A stretch of DNA of 64,000 bases, taken from Gulosibacter sediminis. Lineage in GTDB: Bacteria; Actinomycetota; Actinomycetes; Actinomycetales; Microbacteriaceae. The notes beneath the pieces are model-generated. The model ran no database searches. It was not told where the DNA came from and saw only the letters and a program-made list of their open reading frames with translations. The stretch's first letter is position 1, and every line of letters begins with the position of its first letter. The DNA is taken from NCBI RefSeq assembly GCF_023370115.1, contig NZ_CP097160.1:1364001-1428000 (forward strand). Reading direction: 5' to 3'. The position numbers were made by a program, and so were the translations under genes. This document shows, one piece after another, positions 52,294-64,000 of the stretch.

Positions 52294-53048
52294 GCACCTC
52301 GTTGCCTGACGCCGAGCTCATCGTGGGCGCCGATGCCGCCGAGCTGACGAAGACCCTCGCGAGCGATGTGATCGACGTGCTCGCGGGGGCGATCGCCGAG
52401 CACGGCGCGGCGAACCTCGCGGTGTCGGGCGGCTCGCTCGCCACCGTCGTCGTGCCGGCGATGGTCGAACTTGGCAACGCGCGGGGCCTCGACTGGTCGC
52501 ACGTGCACGTTTGGTTCGTCGACGAGCGGTTTGTCGACCGCGGCACCGACGAGCGCAACGCGACCCCGGTGGTCGCGGCAATGCGGCACGCCATTGACTT
52601 CCCGGCCAGCCAGCTCCACATCGCGGCGGCCCGCGACCTTGGCATGTCGCTCACCGAGGCGGCGGCCGAGTACGAACAGCGACTGATTCGCCACGTTCCC
52701 GTTCGCGAGTCGAACGGCGTGCCCAGCCTCGACCTCGCGCTGCTCGGCATGGGGCCAGACGGACACACCGCGTCCCTTTTCCCCGGCCGACTCCCGGCCG
52801 AGACGTCGGCCCTCGCGGTAGCCGTCGACGACTCGCCCAAGCCGCCGCCTATGCGCGTGACGCTCACCTACCGGATGCTCGACGCCGCGGCCCGCTGCTG
52901 GGTGTTTGCGACCGGTGCGGAAAAGCACTCGGCGCTCGCACTCGCCCGGACGGGCAATGCAAGCGCCGAAGAGTCGCCGGTGTCACGCGTACGCGCGCGC
53001 CACGAGGTGCGCGTTTACGCCGACGCCGCCGCTACGCGACAGGCGTGA
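52290..53048 (+). CDS. pgl: 6-phosphogluconolactonase
   Basis: A 252-residue Pgl with LAVSGGSLATVVVPAM, WFVDERFVDRGTDERN and LLGMGPDGHTASLFPG. It hydrolyses the Zwf product. The start overlaps opcA by four bases and the end overlaps the convergent secG by 17. Confidence 0.95.
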   Translation: MSTSLPDAELIVGADAAELTKTLASDVIDVLAGAIAEHGAANLAVSGGSLATVVVPAMVELGNARGLDWSHVHVWFVDERFVDRGTDERNATPVVAAMRHAIDFPASQLHIAAARDLGMSLTEAAAEYEQRLIRHVPVRESNGVPSLDLALLGMGPDGHTASLFPGRLPAETSALAVAVDDSPKPPPMRVTLTYRMLDAAARCWVFATGAEKHSALALARTGNASAEESPVSRVRARHEVRVYADAAATRQA

Positions 53049-53286
53049 CGAACTTCGTCAAGATACCGATCACGACAATCGCGAGGACCCAGATCACCAT
53101 GGTCCAAACGGTGAGGCGATTGAGGTTCTTCTCGGCCACACCGGAGGACTGAGCGCTCGTGGTCACGCCGCCGCCAAACATATCGCTGAGTCCGCCACCC
53201 TTGCCTCGGTGCAGCAGGATGAACAGGATGAGCAGCACGCTCGTGATCGCGAGCACCACCTGCAAAATGACCAGCAGAATGTCCAC
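53032..53286 (-). CDS. secG: protein-export membrane protein SecG
   Basis: An 84-residue Sec translocase subunit with two helices (ILLVILQVVLAITSVLLILF and WTMVIWVLAIVVIGILTKFV) joined by LHRGKGGGLSDMFGGG. GTG start at 53286. It follows tpiA but a terminator stands between them. Confidence 0.92.
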   Translation of the reverse strand: MDILLVILQVVLAITSVLLILFILLHRGKGGGLSDMFGGGVTTSAQSSGVAEKNLNRLTVWTMVIWVLAIVVIGILTKFVTPVA

Positions 53287-53310
53287 GGTGTCCTCTCGAC
53301 AACAATAAAA

Positions 53311-53344
53311 ACTCGGACGGAGCCGATAAAGGCCCCGTCCGAGT
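53311..53344 (-). terminator. intrinsic terminator after tpiA
   Basis: ACTCGGACGG pairs with CCGTCCGAGT, extended inward by GCC/GGC past one mismatch. On the minus strand the stem is followed by TTTTTATTGTTG. It probably lets only part of the glycolytic transcript reach secG. Confidence 0.8.
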
Positions 53345-53362
53345 ATAGGCGACGACGTCTGA

Positions 53363-54154
53363 TTAGATGCCGACGTGGTTGCGATACCGCACGATCGACG
53401 CAAAGTCGTCGATCTTCAGGCTCGCGCCGCCGACGAGGGCGCCATCGATGTCGGGCTCGCGCATGATGCTCGCGACGTTGTCCGGCTTCACAGATCCGCC
53501 GTAGAGGATGCGCGTGGCCGCCGCGCGTTCCTCGCCCAGCTCCTCGACGAGTGCCGCACGCAGCGCGGCGCAGACCTCCTGGGCCTGTTCCGCGGTCGCC
53601 ACCTTGCCGGTGCCGATCGCCCAGACGGGCTCGTATGCGAGGACGATCTCGGCGCCATTCGGCAGCTCAGCCAGGCCCGCGCGCAGCTGGGCAACGGGGA
53701 CGTCCCACGGGGTGTCGGTCGCCTCGCGCTGCTCGAGCGTCTCGCCGACGCAGAGCACCGGCACGAGGCCGTGCTTCAGCGCGGCCTGCACCTTCGCCTG
53801 ACACACGGCGTCGTCTTCACCGTGGATCGTGCGGCGCTCGGAGTGGCCGACGAGTGCGTACTTCGCACCGAGGGCCGCGAGGAACTCGCCTGAGATGTCG
53901 CCCGTGTAGGCGCCCGAATCGTGTTGCGAGAGGTCCTGGCCACCGTAGACGAGCTTGAGCTTGTCGGTGTCGACGAGCGTCTGCACGCTGCGCAGGGCGG
54001 TGAACGGTGGGAAGACCGCGACCTCGACCTGCTCATAGTCGTGGTCGGCGTCCTTGAGCGTCCAGGCGAGCTTCTGCACGAAGGCGATCGCCTGGAGGTG
54101 CGTCATGTTCATCTTCCAGTTGCCCGCCATGAGGGGGGTGCGATTGGCTACCAC
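53363..54154 (-). CDS. tpiA: triosephosphate isomerase
   Basis: A 263-residue TIM barrel with Lys in [12 protein letters not shown], catalytic His in [15 protein letters not shown] and Glu in [16 protein letters not shown]. It overlaps pgk by seven bases. Confidence 0.97.
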   Translation of the reverse strand: MVANRTPLMAGNWKMNMTHLQAIAFVQKLAWTLKDADHDYEQVEVAVFPPFTALRSVQTLVDTDKLKLVYGGQDLSQHDSGAYTGDISGEFLAALGAKYALVGHSERRTIHGEDDAVCQAKVQAALKHGLVPVLCVGETLEQREATDTPWDVPVAQLRAGLAELPNGAEIVLAYEPVWAIGTGKVATAEQAQEVCAALRAALVEELGEERAAATRILYGGSVKPDNVASIMREPDIDGALVGGASLKIDDFASIVRYRNHVGI

Positions 54155-55359
54155 CCGAGCACCTCCAGACCGGGCAGACGCTTGCCCTCGATGAGCTCGA
54201 GGCTCGCGCCGCCACCCGTCGAGACGTGACCGAACTCGTCGTCGGCGAAGCCCAGCGTGCGGATCGCCGCCGCCGAGTCGCCGCCGCCGACCACCGAGAG
54301 GCCATCGACCTCGGTCAGTGCCTGGGCCACCTGCTGCGTGCCGTCGGCGAAGGCCGGGAACTCGAACACGCCCATCGGACCGTTCCAGAACACGGTCTTC
54401 GACGTGCGGATCGCCTCGGCGTAGGCGCGCGCCGAGTCGGGTCCGATGTCGAGGCCGATTCCGTCGCCGCCAAACTTCGAAGATTCGATCTCAGTCGCCG
54501 CAACGACCTCGTGTTCCGCGTCGGCGGCGAAGGCCGCGGCCACGACGATGTCGCTCGGCAGCAGCAGTTCGACGCCGCGCTCCGCGGCCTGTTCGAGGTA
54601 ACCGCGCACGGTGTCGACCTGCTCGGACTCGAGCAGCGACTTGCCGATCGAGTGGCCCTGCGCCGCGAGGAAGGTGAACAGCATGCCGCCACCGATGACG
54701 AGGCGGTCAACGCGCGGCAGGAGGTTCTCGATGACGCCGAGCTTGTCGGAGACCTTTGAGCCGCCGAGCACCACGGTGAACGGGCGCTCAGGGTCGTTGA
54801 TCACGCGGCTGAGCTTCTCGACCTCGTTCTCGACGAGCAGACCGGCCGCCGAAGGCAGCAGCTCGGCCAGCTCGTAGACCGATGCCTGCTTGCGGTGCAC
54901 GACACCGAAGCCGTCGGAGACGAACGCGTCGCCCAGCGCCGCAAGCTGCTCGGCGAAGGCCCGTCGCACAGCGTCGTCCTTGCTCGTTTCGCCCTCGTTG
55001 AAGCGGAGGTTTTCGAGCACGACGACGCCGCCATCCTCAAGCTCGGAGACGAGCGCGGCGGCGCTCTCGCCCACGGTGTCGGCGGCCAGCGGAACATCCT
55101 GGTCGAGGAGCTTCGCGAGGCGGGCCGCGGCCGGCGCGAGAGAGAACTGCGGGTCCGGCTCGCCCTTCGGGCGGCCGAGGTGCGAGATCACTATGACCTT
55201 CGCGCCCTGCTCGGTGAGTCGTTGGATCGTGGGCAGTGACGCCCGGACGCGACCGTCGTCAGTGATCTCGCCGTCTCGCAGTGGGACGTTGAGATCGCAA
55301 CGGACGAGGACGCGCTTGCCCGCGAGATCGCCGAGCGATTCGAGTGTGCGCAGAGGCAT
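54148..55359 (-). CDS. pgk: phosphoglycerate kinase
   Basis: A 403-residue kinase with [43 protein letters not shown] and [13 protein letters not shown]. Middle gene of gap-pgk-tpiA. Confidence 0.97.
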   Translation of the reverse strand: MPLRTLESLGDLAGKRVLVRCDLNVPLRDGEITDDGRVRASLPTIQRLTEQGAKVIVISHLGRPKGEPDPQFSLAPAAARLAKLLDQDVPLAADTVGESAAALVSELEDGGVVVLENLRFNEGETSKDDAVRRAFAEQLAALGDAFVSDGFGVVHRKQASVYELAELLPSAAGLLVENEVEKLSRVINDPERPFTVVLGGSKVSDKLGVIENLLPRVDRLVIGGGMLFTFLAAQGHSIGKSLLESEQVDTVRGYLEQAAERGVELLLPSDIVVAAAFAADAEHEVVAATEIESSKFGGDGIGLDIGPDSARAYAEAIRTSKTVFWNGPMGVFEFPAFADGTQQVAQALTEVDGLSVVGGGDSAAAIRTLGFADDEFGHVSTGGGASLELIEGKRLPGLEVLGW

Positions 55360-55395
55360 AGTGGTCTCCCTCAGTGTGCGTGGTGGATGCTGCGG

Positions 55396-57491
<2,096 letters not shown>

Positions 57492-57535
57492 GTAGGAATC
57501 CTTTCACTGCGAAAAAACCAATCTTACCCCTCGGC

Positions 57536-58450
57536 TCACTCGCGACCGAGGTCGCGGTGCTTCACTGATACCGCGACGTCGCGGCGCGCCCGCAGCTTCG
57601 ACGCAAGGTACTCGGTCATCGCGACCGAGCGGTGCTTGCCGCCGGTGCAGCCAACCGCGATCATCGCGTGGCGCTTGTTTTCGCGAGCGTAACCCGACAG
57701 CACCGGGTCGATCATGGCGAGGAAATTCTCAGCAAACTCCTTCGCGCCCGGCTGCTCGAGCACGTACTCCGAGACCCGCTTGTCGCGACCGTTGTAGGGC
57801 CGCAGCTCGGCCACCCAGAACGGGTTCGGCAGAAAGCGCATGTCGAGCACGAGGTCGGCGTCGACCGGCAACCCGTACTTGAAACCGAAGCTCATCACCG
57901 TCAGGCGAATCTTGTCTTGATCGGGTGCCCCGAAGCGCTCGCTGATGCGGCGCGCGAGCTCGTGCACGTTGAGTTCGGAGGTGTCGATGACGATGTCCGA
58001 CATGCTGCGAATCTCGCGCAGGCGGGTTCGTTCGCGGTGAATCGCATCGAGGATCGTGTCGCCGTCTTCTTGCAGCGGGTGCGGGCGGCGCGACGACTCG
58101 TAGCGGCGCACGAGCGTGTCGTCGGTCGCGTCGAGGAACAGCACGTGCACCTCGTGCGTCTTGCGCAGCTCGGCCGCGAAGTCCTCAAACTCGTCGATGA
58201 GCCGGCCACCACGAATGTCGACCGCGACCGTCAGCTTGGGCAGCGAGTCGCGCGCCTTGGCGGCCACCTCGATGAGGGGGCGAATCATCTGCGGCGGCAG
58301 GTTATCGACGGCGAACCAGCCCAGGTCTTCAAAGCCCTTGAGCGCGGTCGAGCGCCCCGCCCCGGACATGCCGGTGACGATGGTGATCTCCTGGCGCTCC
58401 TGCGCGCCTGGCACGGTCATCCCAGTTCCTTCAGCTCCACCAAAAGTCAC
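57536..58450 (-). CDS. rapZ: RapZ-like nucleotide-binding protein (YvcJ)
   Basis: A 304-residue P-loop protein of the RapZ/YvcJ family: GMSGAGRSTALKGFEDLGWF with Arg in place of the usual Walker Lys, then VDIRGGRLIDEF, FGFKYGLPVDADLVLDMRFL and CTGGKHRSVAMTEYLA. GTG 58450 and ATG 58420 both have good ribosome binding sites; the longer form is listed. Confidence 0.9.
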   Translation of the reverse strand: MTFGGAEGTGMTVPGAQERQEITIVTGMSGAGRSTALKGFEDLGWFAVDNLPPQMIRPLIEVAAKARDSLPKLTVAVDIRGGRLIDEFEDFAAELRKTHEVHVLFLDATDDTLVRRYESSRRPHPLQEDGDTILDAIHRERTRLREIRSMSDIVIDTSELNVHELARRISERFGAPDQDKIRLTVMSFGFKYGLPVDADLVLDMRFLPNPFWVAELRPYNGRDKRVSEYVLEQPGAKEFAENFLAMIDPVLSGYARENKRHAMIAVGCTGGKHRSVAMTEYLASKLRARRDVAVSVKHRDLGRE

Positions 58451-58504
58451 GCTGTGCTCCTTGCTCGCAAGACGGCTACCACGGCGCCCCCGTCGGCAAC
58501 TAGC

Positions 58505-60366
58505 CTAGCGACCCCCGCCTGAGTTCCCGGCTGACAGCGCAGTGCGGATCGCCGCCGCGGTTGCCTTGCCGATGCCCGACACCTCGAGCAATTCGTCCTC
58601 GCCGGCCGCCCGCAGTCGCTTCACCGAACCGAAGTGTTTGAGCAACTCCCGGATGCGCGCGGGGCCGAGTCCCGGCACATCGGCCAGCTGCGAACGGATG
58701 TCGCGGCTGCGCGACTTGCGCTGCGCCGTGATGGCGAAACGGTGGGCCTCGTCGCGGAGTCGCTGCACGAGAAACAGCGCCTCGGAGGAGCGCGGAAGGA
58801 TCACCGGGAAGTCGTCGTCGGGCAGCCAGAGCTCCTCAAGCCGCTTCGCGATGCCGGTGATGGTGATCTCCCCCACCCCCGCATCGTCAAGCGCCCGCTG
58901 TGCCGCCGCGACCTGGGGCTGGCCGCCGTCGATGAGCAGCAGTTGCGGCCGGTAGGCAAACTTGTCTCCCTCTTTCGGCGCCTCGTCGGTGTCGAGGTAG
59001 GCCAAGCGGCGGGTGAGCACCTGATAGATCGAGTCGGTGTCGTCGGTGGTGTTCGCGATGTTGAAGCGCCGGTAGTCGCGCTTCTTCGGCAGGCCGTCCT
59101 CGAACACGACCATCGACGCCACGACGCCCGTGCCCTGCAGGTGCGAGACGTCATAGCACTCGATGCGCAGCGGCGCCTCGGCCATGCCGAGCGCCTCGCG
59201 CAGGTCGTTCAGCGCGTCGGTGCGCGAGACAAAGTCGGCGGTGCGCTTGAGCTTGTACTGCTTCAGCGCTTCCGCGGCGTTGAACTGGGCGGTCTTCAGC
59301 AGCTCGGCTTTCACCCCGCGCTGGGCGGTGCGCAGCTGCACGCGCGCGCCGCGCACCTTGGTCAGCACTTCCTCGAGCGCCACGTGGTCGTCGGGCAGCG
59401 TGGGCACGATCACCTCGCGGGCCGGATGCTGCTCCTGCGCCCCGTAGACGTCCTGCAGGACCTGCTGCATGAGCGTGGCGGTGTCGACATCGAGCTCCTT
59501 GTCGAGCACCCAGCCGCGCACACCGCGGATGCGGCCCCGGCGCACCGAGAACAGCTGCACCGAAGCGGCGAGCTCATCCTCCGCGAGGCCATAGACGTCA
59601 GCGTCGGCGCTGTCGGGCAGCACGACGGCCGACTTCGCGAGCACCGCCTCGAACGCGCTGATGCGGTCGCGAATCGTGGCCGCATCCTCGTAGCGCATCT
59701 CGGTGGCCGCGAGCTGCATCTGGGCCGTCAGGTCGTCGAGGATCGACCGGTCGTAGGTTTCCATGATGCGCACGAACTCGTCGACGCGAACCCGGTGCTC
59801 CTCGACCGACACCCGCTGCGAGCATGGACCGCCGCAGCGGCCGATCTGGCCCGCGAAGCACGGCTTGCCCGTTTGCATCGCCCGGCGGTAGTTCGTGTCG
59901 TTGCAGGTACGGATCGGCAGCACCCGAATCATGAGGTCGATGGCCTCGTTCACCGCCCAGACCTTCGGGTACGGGCCGAAATAGCGGGCGCCCCTGATGT
60001 GGGGGTTTCGCGTCACCATGACACGAGGCGCCTCGTCGGCGAGCGTGATTGCCATGAACGGGTACGACTTGTCGTCCTTCAACCGCACGTTGAACGGCGG
60101 CGAGTACTCCTGAATCAGGTTGTATTCGAGCTGCAGCGCCTCGATCTCGTTCTGCACGACAGTCCAGCGCACCGTCGCCGCGGTCGTGACCATGCGTCGC
60201 GTGCGCTCCGGCAGCGTCTCGAGCGCCGCAAAGTAGTTCGCGAGGCGCTGGCGCAGTCGCTTCGCCTTGCCGACGTAAAGAATGCGGCCCGACGCGTCGA
60301 GCCAGCGGTACACCCCCGGTTTATCGGGGATGTCCGCTGGCTTCGGGCGCCACTCGAGGTAGGTGC

Positions 60367-60370
<4 letters not shown>
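58505..60370 (-). CDS. uvrC: excinuclease ABC subunit C
   Basis: A 621-residue nuclease of nucleotide excision repair. It has a GIY-YIG domain at the start ([20 protein letters not shown]), four cysteines around [20 protein letters not shown] and CGGPC, a UVR motif, the RNase H-like centre ([20 protein letters not shown]) and C-terminal helix-hairpin-helix repeats. The ATG overlaps the uvrA stop. Confidence 0.97.
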
Positions 60371-63249
<2,879 letters not shown>

Positions 63250-63308
63250 CCGACAAGAGTACGTCCCGCCAGCGACATGGTTCGCTGGATTCGCTGGCGG
63301 CGCAGTAG

Positions 63309-64000
63309 TTAGTCGTTCGCCGCCGCGAGCTGCCCGCAGGCCCCGTCGATCTCTTTGCCGCGGGTGTCGCGCATGGTCGTGGGGATGCCCTTTGCCCGCA
63401 GCCGCTCGACGAATTCGGCGGCCACGTCGGGCTCCGACGAAGTCCAGATCGACCCCGGCGTCGGATTGAGCGGAATCGGATTGACGTGCACCCAACCACG
63501 CCCGCGCTCGTTGAGTTTGTCGGCGAGCAGGTCGGCGCGCCAGGCGTGGTCGTTCATGTCCTTGATGAGCGCGTACTCGATCGACACGCGGCGGCCTGTC
63601 TTGTCGAAGTACTCGCGCGCGGCGTCGAGCGCCTCGTCGACCTTCCAGCGGCTGTTCACCGGAATCAGGTCGTCGCGAAGCTCGTCGTCGGGCGCGTGCA
63701 GCGAGAGCGCGAAGGTGAGCGGCAGCTCCTCGTCGCTGAGCTTGCGGATCGCCGGCACGAGGCCGACCGTCGAAACGGTGATGCCTCGGGCCGACATGCC
63801 GAGGCCCTCGGGCGCCGGGTCGACCATGCGGTGCACGGCGTTCATGAGGCGCTTGTAGTTGGCGAGCGGTTCACCCATGCCCATAAACACGATGTTGTGC
63901 ACGCGCTCGGGCACACCGTCGGGTCGGGTGCCGCCGAGCTCGCCAGCCGCGATCGCCCGGTTCGCCTGCACGATCTGGTCAACGATCTCGGCCGTCGAAA
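63309..64000 (-). CDS. rlmN: 23S rRNA (adenine(2503)-C(2))-methyltransferase RlmN (partial, N-terminus beyond window)
   Basis: About 230 C-terminal residues of a radical SAM methylase that modifies A2503 of 23S rRNA and A37 of some tRNAs. Visible parts are [57 protein letters not shown] and [11 protein letters not shown]; the Cys in DGACGQLAA is the likely methyl-carrying residue. The reading frame is open to base 64000. The radical SAM cysteine cluster is outside the window. Confidence 0.93.
   Translation of the reverse strand, partial: STAEIVDQIVQANRAIAAGELGGTRPDGVPERVHNIVFMGMGEPLANYKRLMNAVHRMVDPAPEGLGMSARGITVSTVGLVPAIRKLSDEELPLTFALSLHAPDDELRDDLIPVNSRWKVDEALDAAREYFDKTGRRVSIEYALIKDMNDHAWRADLLADKLNERGRGWVHVNPIPLNPTPGSIWTSSEPDVAAEFVERLRAKGIPTTMRDTRGKEIDGACGQLAAAND

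Noticed and set aside
63250-63495. Longer N-terminus for UvrA
   Set aside because: The extension reads as antisense-like Arg/Gly-rich sequence overlapping rlmN, while GTG 63249 begins the conserved protein.

Overview
The window is a contiguous piece of a high-GC actinobacterial chromosome, most likely from the family Microbacteriaceae (inference). The evidence is the mix of mycothiol synthesis (mshC), the paired WYL regulators pafB/pafC beside tatA/tatC and a HelY-type helicase, whiA with rapZ and uvrC/uvrA, an OpcA-type G6PDH partner, the GlgM/GlgC pair, zinc-independent type B ribosomal protein L31, frequent GTG starts and start/stop overlaps of the ATGA or GTGA type. I see no prophage, complete insertion sequence, CRISPR array or rRNA operon; there is one tRNA.

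Layout. 1-10704 (minus) is a tightly packed set: HAD hydrolase, TrmI tRNA methylase, two FKBP-like lipoproteins, PafB, PafC, a small membrane protein, TatA, TatC, HelY-like helicase and Lnt (cut by the window edge). The gene order resembles the mycobacterial Pup-proteasome neighbourhood, but no pup, dop, pafA, mpa/arc or prcBA lies between trmI and pafB. 10781-15400 holds a PAC2 protein, mshC, uppP and an M20 peptidase. 15401-20040 is the only accessory-looking stretch: a gutted quinone-oxidoreductase pseudogene, a DUF222/HNH (13E12-like) endonuclease gene with a likely LexA box, tRNA-Leu(GAG), a truncated haemoglobin, two decayed minus-strand genes with a 15-base G/C homopolymer, and DUF3052-like and VOC proteins.

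20086-27842 carries DedA, a DEAD/DEAH helicase with a SpoU methylase, a sirtuin, an NAD(P)-binding protein, an alpha/beta hydrolase, an exonuclease, L31 and an ABC ATPase. 27861-33350 carries glycogen genes (glgM divergent from glgC), serB, fabG, DUF3099 and SURF1. 33334-38385 carries a TetR-EamA-ABC-F unit divergent from the biotin ECF transporter bioYMN across a palindrome. 38437-42494 is the suf Fe-S operon (sufB-sufD-Rieske-sufC-sufT). 42696-44787 holds haem A genes ctaA and ctaB, convergent across an ordered array of 19-bp repeats.

44946-53048 is a pentose-phosphate operon (tkt-tal-pgi-zwf-opcA-pgl), which meets head-on a minus-strand block running rlmN-uvrA-uvrC-rapZ-whiA-gap-pgk-tpiA-secG. 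The right half is therefore almost all central carbon metabolism, DNA repair, Fe-S/haem assembly and export housekeeping. I found no convincing wholly new multi-gene system. The best leads are the LexA-box/HNH gene, the 19-bp repeat array, the missing Pup-proteasome block, the variant zinc site of the sirtuin and the decayed islet with its homopolymer.
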